Assembly: GCF_000017205.1 (NCBI RefSeq) | Contig: NC_009656.1 | Location: forward strand, 1,926,001-1,990,000 | Direction: 5' to 3' | Origin: Pseudomonas paraeruginosa PA7 | GTDB taxonomy: Bacteria > Pseudomonadota > Gammaproteobacteria > Pseudomonadales > Pseudomonadaceae | Length of the DNA: 64,000 bases | Shown here: positions 26,768-34,726 of the stretch, piece after piece | How the letters are laid out: the number at the start of each line of letters is the position of its first letter | Numbering within the stretch: position 1 is the stretch's first letter | Position numbers and translations under genes: made by a program | The notes under the pieces: model-generated | Database searches by the model: none | Told to the model about the DNA's origin: nothing | The model's input: only the letters and a program-made list of their open reading frames with translations

Positions 26768-27328
26768 ATGGAGGCCCTCGACGCCTTGCTCAACCGCGTT
26801 TCCCACGCCCGCCTGAGCGACCCCGCGCCCTCGCCGGAGCAGCTCGACCGGCTGCTGCGGGTTGCCCTGCGCGCGCCTGACCATGGCCAGTTGCGGCCCT
26901 GGCGCTTCATCGTGGTGCAGGGCGAAGGCCGCAAGGCTCTCGGCGACCTGTATGCCCGCGCCCTGGCGACCCGCCAGCCGGACGCCACCGAAGAGGCGCT
27001 GGCCAAGGCCCGCAACATGCCGCTGCGGGCACCGCTGCTGGTGGTGGCGGTCGCCTGCCTGCAGGACCATCCGAAGGTGCCGCACGGCGAGCAACTGCTG
27101 GCCGCCGGCTGCGCCGCCCATGGCCTGGTGCTGGGTGCCTATGCCCAGGGACTAGGGGCGATGTGGCGGACCGGCGAGATGGCCACCGATCCGGTGGTGC
27201 ATGCCGGCCTGGGACTCAACGAACAGGAACGGATCATCGGTTTCGTCTACCTGGGCACGCCGTTGGGCGAGTTGCGCACCCCGCCGCAGCTCGATCCGGC
27301 AGCCTTCGTCAGCAACTGGCCGGGCTGA
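26768..27328 (+). CDS. YdjA-like nitroreductase (FMN)
   Basis: A 186-residue single-domain nitroreductase like E. coli YdjA, using FMN and NAD(P)H. The FMN phosphate-binding segment is LLRVALRAPDHGQLRPWRFI at about 30-49, and the cofactor segment AAHGLVLGAYAQGLGAMWRTG is at about 118-138. GFVYLGTPLG closes the fold. It is small because the family lacks the extra helices of NfsA/NfsB. Native substrate is unknown. ATG 26768 follows ACAGGAG. Its last 20 bases overlap the convergent gene at 27309-27788. Confidence 0.9.
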   Translation: MEALDALLNRVSHARLSDPAPSPEQLDRLLRVALRAPDHGQLRPWRFIVVQGEGRKALGDLYARALATRQPDATEEALAKARNMPLRAPLLVVAVACLQDHPKVPHGEQLLAAGCAAHGLVLGAYAQGLGAMWRTGEMATDPVVHAGLGLNEQERIIGFVYLGTPLGELRTPPQLDPAAFVSNWPG

Positions 27329-27788
27329 GTGGCAACAGCAGGCGCACGCACCAGCGCGCGCCCCGGACGTGCCAGAGCAGGCGGCCGCCCTGCCAGCCGG
27401 CCAGGCGTCGGGCCGCCTCGATGGCCGCGGGCAGCCAGCGCTGGCCTTCTTCCGCCTGGCCGAGGATGTCCAGGCGCAGGCGGCCACGGCGGGCGTCCAG
27501 TAGCGGGCTCAGCGTGATGCGCTGCCACGGGCGCGCCTGCGCGGCGCCGCCGAGCAGGCTGTAGAGCGCTTCGTGCAAGGCCGGGCGCCAGCTTTCCAGT
27601 GGCCAGGTGCCGCGCTCCGGCAGGCTCAGTTCCAGACGCGTCCAGCGTTGCCGCAGTTGCTGGGCGACCTGCCCCAGCTCGACCGCCAGAACCAGCGATT
27701 GCGGCTCGTCGCCGGGAGGTTCCGGCGGCGGCGCGATGGCCTGGGCGAGAGGGAGTTCATCGAGGAACAACGAAGCGGGAAGAGTCAT
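27309..27788 (-). CDS. Hypothetical protein, possibly a degenerate kinase ATPase domain
   Basis: A 159-residue protein that I do not recognise as a named family. Its order of elements recalls a histidine-kinase ATPase fold without its catalytic boxes: ESWRPALHEALYSLLGGAAQ at about 65-84 sits where the N-box helix would be. Then come ITLSPLLDARRGRLRLDILG, AAIEAARRLAGWQGGRLLWHVRG at about 122-144 (like the GLGLA..LA..HGG region) and VRLLLPL at the end. The N-box Asn pair and the G-rich boxes are absent. It lies 42 bases downstream of cpxS on the same strand. Possible decoy or relic; this is inference. Confidence 0.7.
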   Translation of the reverse strand: MTLPASLFLDELPLAQAIAPPPEPPGDEPQSLVLAVELGQVAQQLRQRWTRLELSLPERGTWPLESWRPALHEALYSLLGGAAQARPWQRITLSPLLDARRGRLRLDILGQAEEGQRWLPAAIEAARRLAGWQGGRLLWHVRGARWCVRLLLPLSPASC

Positions 27789-27830
27789 GCCGGATGCTCC
27801 TGGGGAATTGCCGCGCGTCCGGGCGCGGCG

Positions 27831-29168
27831 TCATTCGGTCGCCTTGCGCCGTAGCGGCAGGCTGAGGGTGGCGATGAAGCCGCCGTCGGGATGGTTGCCC
27901 AGGCGCAGGTGCCCGCCGTGGCGCTCGATGGCGCGGCGGGCGATGGCCAGGCCGAGGCCGTGACCCGGGCTGCTCTGGTTGGGGGCGCGGAAGAAGGGTT
28001 CGCCCAATTGGTCCTGCAGCTCGGCGGCAATCCCCGGTCCATGGTCGCGGACGCTCAGGCGCAGGTAGTCGCCGGCGCTGCTGGCACGCACTTCCAGCGG
28101 TTGGCCGACGGGGTTGAAGCGCACGGCGTTGCGCAGCAGGTTGTCCACCGCGCGTTCGAACATGTCAGGCCAGCCGTCGATGTTCAGGTCGTCGGCCACT
28201 TCCAGGCGGATGTCCTGTTCCGGGGCCAGCAGCAGGGCGTCCTCGCGCAGGCGCTGAAGCAAGGGCAGCAGGTCGATCCGCTGGCTGGCGCCGGGCTCGG
28301 CGTCGAGCCGGGCGAGGGCGAGGATCTCGCCGATCAGCGCTTCCAGGCGGTCGCATTCCTGTTCCAGGCGCGGCCACATCTGCGCCCGCGCTTCCGGTTC
28401 GGCGCGTTCGGCCAGGGCCAGGGCGATGCGCAGGCGCGCCAGCGGCGAGCGCAGTTCGTGGGACACGTCGCGGAGCAACTGACGCTGGCTGCCGATCAGG
28501 CTTTGCAGGCGTTCGCCCATGCGGTTGAAATCGCGCGCCAGGGTGCCCAGTTCATCGCCGCGCCGCGCCAGGCGGGCCAGGCTGTCCTTCTGGTAGGCGG
28601 TCTGGCCGAGGTCGTGCACGGCACGCCGCAGGCGGTTCAGCGGACGGGTGATGGACAGCGTCAGCAGCAGGCTGAACAGGGTCAGCACCACCAGCGCGAT
28701 GCCCAGCGCGCTGAGCGGCCAGAGCAGGCTGCCGCGGTGCCAGGCCTCCAGCTCCGGATGCGGGATGCGATAGATGAACAGGTAGGTATGGTTGCTCTGC
28801 GGGCTGACGTATTCCTGGCTCAACTGGCGCCAGGGGAAGCGTGGCAGGTTGCGGTCGCTGGTGCGCGGCGGGCGATGGTGCGGGCGCGGCAGGTAGGTGC
28901 CGTCGACCAGGCGCTGGCCGCTTTCATCGAGCACCTGGATGGAAATCCCGTAGTCACGGCGGCGTTGCTCCAGCAAGCCCTGGGCCGCGTAGCTGCCCTG
29001 TTCTTCGTAGAGGGCGGTCCACTGCTCGGCGAGATCCTTCAGGCCAGGATGGCGGGCGATGATCCAGGTGTCCTGGTTCAGCGCACGACCCAGCAGGATG
29101 GACAGCCCGGCGACCAGCAGCAGGGCCAGCCAGAAGGCGGCGAGGATTCGCCAGAAGAGTGAACGCAT
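27831..29168 (-). CDS. cpxS: CpxA-like sensor histidine kinase
   Basis: A 445-residue envelope-stress sensor kinase. A first membrane helix is at about residues 7-27 (ILAAFWLALLLVAGLSILLG). The periplasmic sensor runs from about 28 to 150, and the second helix is LSALGIALVVLTLFSLLLT. A HAMP linker follows, then the H-box VSHELRSPLARLRIALAL near 235 (phosphorylated His), N-box NLLRNAVRFNP, and G-boxes DHGPGIA and GHGLGLAIARR. It should phosphorylate CpxR. I chose ATG 29168, preceded by CAGGAAAACC, over an upstream ATG at 29189. It lies downstream of the Spy-like gene in a cpxR-spy-cpxS order. Confidence 0.9.
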   Translation of the reverse strand: MRSLFWRILAAFWLALLLVAGLSILLGRALNQDTWIIARHPGLKDLAEQWTALYEEQGSYAAQGLLEQRRRDYGISIQVLDESGQRLVDGTYLPRPHHRPPRTSDRNLPRFPWRQLSQEYVSPQSNHTYLFIYRIPHPELEAWHRGSLLWPLSALGIALVVLTLFSLLLTLSITRPLNRLRRAVHDLGQTAYQKDSLARLARRGDELGTLARDFNRMGERLQSLIGSQRQLLRDVSHELRSPLARLRIALALAERAEPEARAQMWPRLEQECDRLEALIGEILALARLDAEPGASQRIDLLPLLQRLREDALLLAPEQDIRLEVADDLNIDGWPDMFERAVDNLLRNAVRFNPVGQPLEVRASSAGDYLRLSVRDHGPGIAAELQDQLGEPFFRAPNQSSPGHGLGLAIARRAIERHGGHLRLGNHPDGGFIATLSLPLRRKATE

Positions 29169-29282
29169 GGTTTTCCTGTTGAATCGCATGTCGGGCCGGC
29201 CGCGTGGGTAAACCCCTAGGATATGCGATTCCGGCTGGACGGAAGACCGCTACCGGAGGACCCGGTAGCGGTGGCTCGGACG

Positions 29283-29723
29283 TCAGTTGGACTTCTTGTC
29301 GGCCTTCCATTGCTGGAATTCGGCCCACTCTGCCTTGCGCTGCTCGCGCTTCTTCTGCAGTTCGTCGAACTTCTTCTGCTGCTCGGGGGTGAGCAGGGCG
29401 CGGATGTCCTTCTGGGTCTTCTCGTGGCTGGCCTTGAGTTCGTCCTTGAGGGCCTTCTGCTCGGCCGCCGGCAGCTTGGCCAGGTAGCGCTGGGTGATCT
29501 CGTGGCGGGCCTTCATCTGCTCGCCCATCAGCTTGCCCATCTGCTGGCGCTGCTCGCGGGTCAGGTTCAGTTCCTTCATCGGTCCGCCATGCCGGGGACC
29601 GTGCTGGCCCATCATGTGGCCGCCTTCCATCGGCGGGGGCGGCAGGTCGTTGGCGGCGGGCGCGGCCATGGCGAACGTCGGCAGGGCGGCGGCGATGAAC
29701 AGGGCGGTTAGCGTCTTGCGCAT
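29283..29723 (-). CDS. Spy/CpxP-family periplasmic chaperone
   Basis: A 146-residue periplasmic protein with a signal peptide at residues 1-20 (cleaved near AMAAP). The mature protein has a histidine- and methionine-rich start (GGHMMGQHGPRHGGPM, possible metal binding). Long helices follow with two LTxxQ repeats, LTREQRQQMGKL near 54 and LTPEQQKKFDEL near 111, the hallmark of Spy/CpxP proteins. Such proteins act as ATP-independent chaperones or as inhibitors of the sensor kinase. It sits between cpxR and cpxS, with a CpxR-type box 82-97 bases upstream. Confidence 0.9.
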   Translation of the reverse strand: MRKTLTALFIAAALPTFAMAAPAANDLPPPPMEGGHMMGQHGPRHGGPMKELNLTREQRQQMGKLMGEQMKARHEITQRYLAKLPAAEQKALKDELKASHEKTQKDIRALLTPEQQKKFDELQKKREQRKAEWAEFQQWKADKKSN

Positions 29724-29804
29724 GGTGTTTCTCCTTTCTGGGTCCGGCCATTTACCGGATGAGCCCAGTCTAGGGAGGTCAAGGTCAAGCGCGGTCAACC
29801 CTGG

Positions 29805-29820
29805 GTAAAGCTTGGGTAAA
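29805..29820. promoter_or_regulatory. CpxR-type box
   Basis: GTAAA (29805-29809), six bases, GTAAA (29816-29820) fits the CpxR recognition pattern GTAAA-N(4-8)-GTAAA. It lies in the 128-base gap between cpxR and the Spy-like gene, so it probably drives the Spy-cpxS part. The repeats read on the plus strand, opposite to the genes. Confidence 0.65.
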
Positions 29821-29851
29821 GAGCGGCTGCCGTCAGGCTGACGAAACCCGC

Positions 29852-30529
29852 TCAGTGGCTGTAGTAGTAGCCGCGGCCGCGCAGGGCGAGGATGCGCGGG
29901 CTGCCGTCGGGGTGGCTGCCGAGCTTCTTGCGCAGGTTGCTGACGTGCATGTCCAGGCTGCGGTCGTAGAGGGTCAGCTTGCGGCCCAGCGCCAGTTGCG
30001 CCAGGGCCTGCTTGTCCAGCGGCTCGCCGGGCTGGCGCAGGAGCGCTTCGAGGATGCGGCTCTCGGAGAGCGTCAGGCTGATTTCCTGGCCGTCGATCTG
30101 CGCCACGCCGCGGGTCAGGTTCAGCGACAGGTCGCCCAGCTGCATCTGCGCGCTCGGCTGCACCGGATGGCTGCGCCGCAGCACGGCACGCAGGCGCGCG
30201 GTCAGCTCGCGCGGGTCGCAGGGCTTGGCCAGGTAGTCGTCGGCGCCCAGCTCCAGGCCGAGAATGCGGTCCAGCGGTTCGCCGCGGGCGGACAGCATCA
30301 GCACCGGCAGGTCGGGATGATCGCCGCGCAGTTGCTTGAGCAGTTCCAGGCCGCTACCGTCGGGCAGCATGACGTCGAGCACCACGGCGTCCGGGGTCTG
30401 TTCGGCGAGGGCGCGGCGGGCCTGCGCGCCGTCGTGGCTGGCGCGCACGCAGAACCCTTCCTGGACCAGCCAGGTACCGAGCAGCTCGCAGAGCTCCCGG
30501 TCATCGTCGATCAACAGCAGTTCGCTCAT
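29852..30529 (-). CDS. cpxR: CpxR-like OmpR-family response regulator
   Basis: A 225-residue response regulator. The receiver domain begins LLIDDDRELCELLGTW (acidic pocket Asp pair). The phosphoacceptor Asp is in VVLDVMLPDGSG near residue 51, and the conserved Lys is in DYLAKPCDPRELTARL. The C-terminal winged helix shows the OmpR pattern, with LTLSESRILEALLRQPGEPLDKQ and LDMHVSNLRKKLG near 195. It controls envelope stress genes; in P. aeruginosa CpxR also activates mexAB-oprM, as I recall. It is 10 bases downstream of a small membrane-protein gene and upstream of the Spy-like gene. Confidence 0.9.
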   Translation of the reverse strand: MSELLLIDDDRELCELLGTWLVQEGFCVRASHDGAQARRALAEQTPDAVVLDVMLPDGSGLELLKQLRGDHPDLPVLMLSARGEPLDRILGLELGADDYLAKPCDPRELTARLRAVLRRSHPVQPSAQMQLGDLSLNLTRGVAQIDGQEISLTLSESRILEALLRQPGEPLDKQALAQLALGRKLTLYDRSLDMHVSNLRKKLGSHPDGSPRILALRGRGYYYSH

Positions 30530-30539
30530 CGGGTGTCGC

Positions 30540-30917
30540 TCAATTGATCCATTCGCGTCGCTGTCGCCGGCGGCCTCGGCTCAGGGCGCCGAGAACGAAC
30601 GCGAGCAGGGCGGTGGCGGCGCCGGCGACATACCAGGTCTGTTCTTCGCTGAGCAGCGGCGGTTGTTGCTGCGCCCGGGCCATCCGCAGCTGCTCGCGCA
30701 GCTGGCGGTTCTCCTGGCGCATACGACTGACCAGTTCGTCGCGCTGGCGTTCCGTTTCCGCCAGGCGTCGTTCCAGTTCGACCGGGCTTGTGGCGACGGA
30801 CGGCGTGGCCTGCGGCGCGACCGGCGCGGTGGGCGGAGCGACGGGGTCTTCGGCCTGGGCCAGGGAGGCCGCCAGGCCCAGGCTCAGCAGCAGGCATTGG
30901 GCAGTCGAGGGACGCAT
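30540..30917 (-). CDS. Small exported coiled-coil membrane protein
   Basis: A 125-residue protein of unknown function. Residues 1-22 form a signal peptide (ending LAQA). A Pro/Ala-rich linker follows, then a coiled coil at about 47-85 (LERRLAETERQRDELVSRM, LREQLRMARAQQQ). One membrane helix is at about 94-111 (YVAGAATALLAFVLGALS), followed by a strongly basic tail RGRRRQRREWIN inside the cell. The C-terminal layout resembles the end of bacterial SH3-domain proteins such as YgiM, without the SH3 part. ATG 30917 follows AAGGAG. It lies 10 bases before cpxR, so it is probably in the Cpx operon. Confidence 0.78.
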   Translation of the reverse strand: MRPSTAQCLLLSLGLAASLAQAEDPVAPPTAPVAPQATPSVATSPVELERRLAETERQRDELVSRMRQENRQLREQLRMARAQQQPPLLSEEQTWYVAGAATALLAFVLGALSRGRRRQRREWIN

Positions 30918-31043
30918 CGTGACTCCTTGTACCGATGAAGCGACGGATCGCACTGTCTGCCCGGGTCACCACAAACCGTCAGGCCGGTCGGCCGCGTTGC
31001 GGCTGGCGCCGGGCCTCGCGGCGGCGGCGCTCGGCCGGTTGCC

Positions 31044-31343
31044 TCAGGGCAGGACTTTCTTGAACGGCTTGACCACCACCTCGGCGTACACCCCGGCGGC
31101 CCGGTAGGGGTCGGCCTCGGCCCAACTCTGCGCGGCGGCCAGCGAGTCGAACTCGGCGACGATCAGGCTGCCGGTGAAGCCGGCGGCGCCCGGGTCGTTG
31201 CTGTCGATCGCCGGATGCGGGCCGGCGAGCACCAGGCGGCCTTCTTCCTTCAGCTGTTCGAGGCGCGCCAGGTGGGCCGGACGGCTGGCCAGGCGGCGTT
31301 CCTGGGAGGCGGGGATATCACGGGCGATGATCGCGTAGAGCAT
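31044..31343 (-). CDS. yciI: YciI-family protein
   Basis: A 99-residue cytoplasmic protein of the YciI/YCII-related family (ferredoxin-like dimer). The conserved His and Asp of the putative active site are visible: [22 protein letters not shown] near residues 21-42, with the His of PAHL, and [14 protein letters not shown] near 76, with the Asp. Function is unknown; related domains catalyse dehalogenation-type steps. It starts one base after the yciB stop, so the two are co-transcribed, an arrangement shared with enteric bacteria. Confidence 0.9.
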   Translation of the reverse strand: MLYAIIARDIPASQERRLASRPAHLARLEQLKEEGRLVLAGPHPAIDSNDPGAAGFTGSLIVAEFDSLAAAQSWAEADPYRAAGVYAEVVVKPFKKVLP

Positions 31344-31344
31344 G

Positions 31345-31932
31345 TCAGTCCTTGGGCTTTTCGCCGGTATCGGCGTCGTGCAGGTGGCGAGCCAGGAAGA
31401 TGCCCTGGCCGATCAGGAACAGCAAGGTCATGCCGAGGCTGCCGAATACCTTGAAGTCCACCCAGAAGTTCGGATAGGTGAAGACCACGTATAGGTTGGC
31501 GAAGCCGCACACCAGGAAGAACACCACCCAGGCGATGTTCAGGCGTACCCAGAGGCCCTGCGGCAACTGGATGGCGTGGCCCATGATGCGCTGGATCATC
31601 GGCTTGTCGCCGATGAAGTGACTGCCGGCGAAGGCCAGGGCGAACAGCCAGTTGACCAGGGGCGCCTTCCACTTGAGGAAGGTGTCCTCATGGAAGGCCA
31701 GGGTCAGGCCGCCGAGCACCAGGCAGGCGCCGAGGGTGAACCACTGGCTCTTTTCCAGGTGGCGATGCTTGAGCCAGAGAGCGCCGTAGACGATCACCGA
31801 GGCGAGGATCAGGGTCGCGGTCGCGCCGTAGATGCCACTCAGATTGAACCCGGCGAACTCGACGTTCTGAGGGTCTATCTTGTAGACGATGAAGAACAGG
31901 ACCAGGGGGATGAAATCGATGAATTGCTTCAT
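31345..31932 (-). CDS. yciB: YciB/IspZ inner-membrane septation protein A
   Basis: A 195-residue integral membrane protein of the YciB/IspZ family with five or six helices. Family segments are [15 protein letters not shown] at the start, the central [32 protein letters not shown], and [20 protein letters not shown]. It is linked to septation and envelope maintenance and interacts with elongation and division proteins in E. coli. I chose ATG 31932; an upstream start in the same frame lacks conservation and a ribosome site. It is divergent from rnm across 212 bases. Confidence 0.93.
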   Translation of the reverse strand: MKQFIDFIPLVLFFIVYKIDPQNVEFAGFNLSGIYGATATLILASVIVYGALWLKHRHLEKSQWFTLGACLVLGGLTLAFHEDTFLKWKAPLVNWLFALAFAGSHFIGDKPMIQRIMGHAIQLPQGLWVRLNIAWVVFFLVCGFANLYVVFTYPNFWVDFKVFGSLGMTLLFLIGQGIFLARHLHDADTGEKPKD

Positions 31933-32144
31933 GGTGGCAGTCAGGACACGGTTGAAGCGGCATAATAGCAACCTCTGGATGTTCTGAAACAGTCATCCTG
32001 TCTTTCCGAATGCGTCAGGCCCGCCGCGCCCGCGCGTTCGCCAGGTGGAGCGGGCTCCACGAACCCATGAACGGTACGTCTCGATACCGCGAGGCAGCGA
32101 ACCGGCGCTGCTTCATCGTTATTCATTGGAATCAGGATTCAGCC

Positions 32145-33032
32145 ATGCGTGTCGATCTGCATTGCCACAGTACCGCCTCCGACGGCGTTCTCGCGCCCGC
32201 CGCCCTGGTGCAGCGAGCCCATGAGAAGGGCGTCGGGCTGCTGGCGCTGACCGACCACGACACCCTGGAGGGCCTGCCGGAAGCCCATGCGGCGGCGACC
32301 CGGCTCGGTATCGAGCTGGTCAACGGCGTCGAACTGTCCTGTACCTGGGGCGGTGCCACCATCCACGTGCTCGGTTATGGCTTCGCTCTGGAGGCCGAGC
32401 CCCTGCGCCGGGCCACCGAGGCCCTGCACCAGGGGCGCTGGGCGCGCGCCGAGGAAATCGACCGGCGCCTGGCGGCCAAGGGCATGCCCGGCGCCCTGCA
32501 CGGCGCGCGGGCGATCCAGCGGGCCCTGGGCGACAGCGGCAACGCGCCGGCGCGACCGCATTTCGCCGAGTTCCTGGTCCAGGGCGGCTGGGTCAAGGAT
32601 CGGGCCGAGGCGTTCCGCAAGTGGCTGGGTGCCGGCAAGCTGGGCGACGTCAAGCAGCACTGGCCGACCCTGGAGGAGGTGGTCGGTTGCCTGCGCGAGG
32701 CGCGCGCCTGGATCAGCCTGGCGCATCCGTACCATTATGATTTCACCCGCACCAAGCGTCGCCGCCTGGTCGCCGACTTCCTCCAGGCCGGCGGGCACGC
32801 CATCGAGGTGGTCAACGGCGTGCAGCCGGCCGAGCAGGTCGGTACCCTGTCGATCCTGGCACGCGAGTTCGGCCTGATGGTCACCGCCGGTAGCGACTTC
32901 CACGCGCCGGGCGATTGGTCCGAGCTGGGCATGTACCGTGCGGTCCCCGAGGACCTGCCGGTCATGTGGCCGCGTTTCGCCAGGCATTTTCGCGATACCG
33001 AACGTCATTCCGAAGCCAAGGGGGCCGAATGA
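32145..33032 (+). CDS. rnm: PHP-domain RNase AM / 3',5'-nucleoside bisphosphate phosphatase (YciV)
   Basis: A 295-residue PHP-fold metal-dependent phosphoesterase. Metal-binding motifs are DLHCHSTASDG at residues 4-14, TDHDTLEGL near 39, NGVELSC near 67, the His of SLAHPYHYDF near 195, and GSDFHAPGD near 252. The E. coli homologue YciV is RNase AM, which matures rRNA 5' ends and hydrolyses nucleoside bisphosphates. ATG 32145 gives the family start MRVDLHCHS. Its stop overlaps the yciO start (ATGA), and the rnm-yciO pairing is conserved across gammaproteobacteria. Confidence 0.9.
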   Translation: MRVDLHCHSTASDGVLAPAALVQRAHEKGVGLLALTDHDTLEGLPEAHAAATRLGIELVNGVELSCTWGGATIHVLGYGFALEAEPLRRATEALHQGRWARAEEIDRRLAAKGMPGALHGARAIQRALGDSGNAPARPHFAEFLVQGGWVKDRAEAFRKWLGAGKLGDVKQHWPTLEEVVGCLREARAWISLAHPYHYDFTRTKRRRLVADFLQAGGHAIEVVNGVQPAEQVGTLSILAREFGLMVTAGSDFHAPGDWSELGMYRAVPEDLPVMWPRFARHFRDTERHSEAKGAE

Positions 33033-33658
33033 GCCAGTTCTTCCAGATCCATCCGGAAAATCCTCAGCCACGGCTGGTCAAGCAGGCCGTGGAGATCGTC
33101 CGCCAGGGCGGGGTCATCGTTTACCCCACCGATTCGTCCTACGCCCTGGGCTGCCGCATCGGCGAGAAGACCGCGGTGGATCGCATCCGCCGCATTCGTC
33201 AACTGGACGACAAGCACAACTTCACCCTGGTCTGCCGCGACCTTTCCGAGCTGGGCGTCTATGCCAAGGTCGACACCGGCCTGTTCCGCCTGCTCAAGGC
33301 GCACACCCCCGGTCCCTACACCTTCATCCTCAGCGCCACCCGCGAAGTGCCGCGCATGCTCCTGCACCCCAAGCGCCGCACCATCGGCCTGCGCGTGCCG
33401 AACTGCCCGATCGCCCGGGCGCTGCTGGAGGAGCTGGGCGAGCCGCTGATGAGCGTGAGCCTGATCATGCCCGGCAGCAGCGAGCCGCTGAACGATCCCT
33501 ATGAAATGCGCCAGGTCCTGGAACACCAGGTCGACCTGATCGTGGACGGTGGCTACGGCGGCGGCGAGGCCTCCACCGTGATCAGCCTGACCGACACGGA
33601 TCCGGAAGTGATCCGCGTGGGTTGTGGCGATCCGGCGCCGTTCATGCAGCCGGCCTGA
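33029..33658 (+). CDS. yciO: YciO, Sua5/YrdC-family protein
   Basis: A 209-residue protein of the Sua5/YciO/YrdC superfamily, YciO branch. Typical segments are GGVIVYPTDSSYALGCRIGEK near residue 30, the KxR-type substrate site RRIRQLDDKHNFTLVCRD near 56, and RTIGLRVPNCPIARALLEELG near 114. TsaC/Sua5 relatives make threonylcarbamoyl-AMP for tRNA; YciO is a paralogue with weaker or different activity. It is co-translated with rnm and 23 bases upstream of scpA. Confidence 0.92.
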   Translation: MSQFFQIHPENPQPRLVKQAVEIVRQGGVIVYPTDSSYALGCRIGEKTAVDRIRRIRQLDDKHNFTLVCRDLSELGVYAKVDTGLFRLLKAHTPGPYTFILSATREVPRMLLHPKRRTIGLRVPNCPIARALLEELGEPLMSVSLIMPGSSEPLNDPYEMRQVLEHQVDLIVDGGYGGGEASTVISLTDTDPEVIRVGCGDPAPFMQPA

Positions 33659-33681
33659 GCGCCGTCCGAATTCCGTACACC

Positions 33682-34584
33682 ATGAGCCGACCCATGCAGG
33701 ACGATCTCCCGGCCAACGCCGACTCCCCCGTAACCGGGCCTGCCGCCGAGCGGGTGCCGGTGCAACTGGCGCTGGTCTACGGCGAGGCGGTCACCGAACT
33801 GCCGCAGGACCTCTATATCCCGCCGGACGCGCTGGAGGTCTTCCTCGAGGCCTTCGAAGGCCCGCTCGACCTGCTGCTGTACCTGATCCGCAAGCAGAAC
33901 ATCGACATCCTCGACATACCGGTGGCGGAAATCACCCGCCAGTACATGGGCTACGTCGAGCTGATGAAGGCGGTGCGCCTGGAACTGGCCGCCGAGTACC
34001 TGGTGATGGCGGCGATGCTCGCGGAGATCAAGTCGCGCATGCTGCTGCCACGCTCGGCGGAGGCCGAGGAGGAAGAGGAGGACCCGCGCGCCGAGCTGAT
34101 CCGCCGCCTGCAGGAGTACGAGCGGTTCAAGAAGGCCGCGGAAGACCTCGACGAGCTGCCCCGGGTCGGCCGCGACGTGCTGGTGCCGCTGGTGGCGGCG
34201 CCCGAGGCGCGGGCGCGCAAGCTGCTGCCGGAGCTGGCGCTGCAGGAGCTGATGCTGGTGATGGGCGAGATGCTGCGTCGCGCCGACCTGTTCGAGAGCC
34301 ACCAGGTGACCCGCGAGGTGCTGTCCACCCGCGAGCGCATGAGCGAAGTGCTGGAGCGCCTGAAAGGCGGCGCCTTCGTGCCGTTCATCCAGCTGTTCAC
34401 CCTGGAGGAGGGCAAGCTCGGCGTGGTGGTGACCTTCATGGCGATCCTCGAACTGGTCAAGGAACAACTGGTGGAACTGGTACAGAACGAGGCCTTCGGA
34501 GCCATCCACGTGCGCCTGCGGGTGGCCGCCGGGGCGGAAGAGGGCGAGGCGCTGGAGGAGGCCCTGGAGGACGATTTCGAGTGA
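33682..34584 (+). CDS. scpA: Segregation and condensation protein A
   Basis: A 300-residue kleisin subunit ScpA, which joins Smc and ScpB in the chromosome-condensing complex. The N-terminal kleisin part has EAFEGPLDLLLYLIRKQNIDILDIPVAEIT near residue 55 (the FEGPLDLLL hallmark). It is followed by AAEYLVMAAMLAEIKSRMLLPR and an acidic stretch EEEEED. The C-terminal winged helix contains GKLGVVVTFMAILELVKEQLV near 255. An acidic tail closes the protein. I use ATG 33682; ATG 33694 is also possible. Upstream of scpB, with an unusually wide gap of 142 bases. Confidence 0.93.
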   Translation: MSRPMQDDLPANADSPVTGPAAERVPVQLALVYGEAVTELPQDLYIPPDALEVFLEAFEGPLDLLLYLIRKQNIDILDIPVAEITRQYMGYVELMKAVRLELAAEYLVMAAMLAEIKSRMLLPRSAEAEEEEEDPRAELIRRLQEYERFKKAAEDLDELPRVGRDVLVPLVAAPEARARKLLPELALQELMLVMGEMLRRADLFESHQVTREVLSTRERMSEVLERLKGGAFVPFIQLFTLEEGKLGVVVTFMAILELVKEQLVELVQNEAFGAIHVRLRVAAGAEEGEALEEALEDDFE

Positions 34585-34627
34585 CCGCGTTCGCTGCCGT
34601 CGCCGGGCGCCCGACGGGCTTTTCCGT

Positions 34628-34650
34628 CGCGCCGGCTTCGTCCCGGCGCG
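34628..34650 (+). other. Hairpin in the scpA-scpB gap
   Basis: CGCGCCGG (34628-34635) pairs with CCGGCGCG (34643-34650) around seven bases. There is no T-run, so it is not a good terminator; it may set the relative output of scpA and scpB or mark an RNA end. Confidence 0.35.
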
Positions 34651-34726
34651 CGTCCTGTTAAGCTGTGCGCGCCTGGCTCCACTATCTTTCTTTCCACTTC
34701 TCCTGGCTCCGGTATCCGTTGCGACG

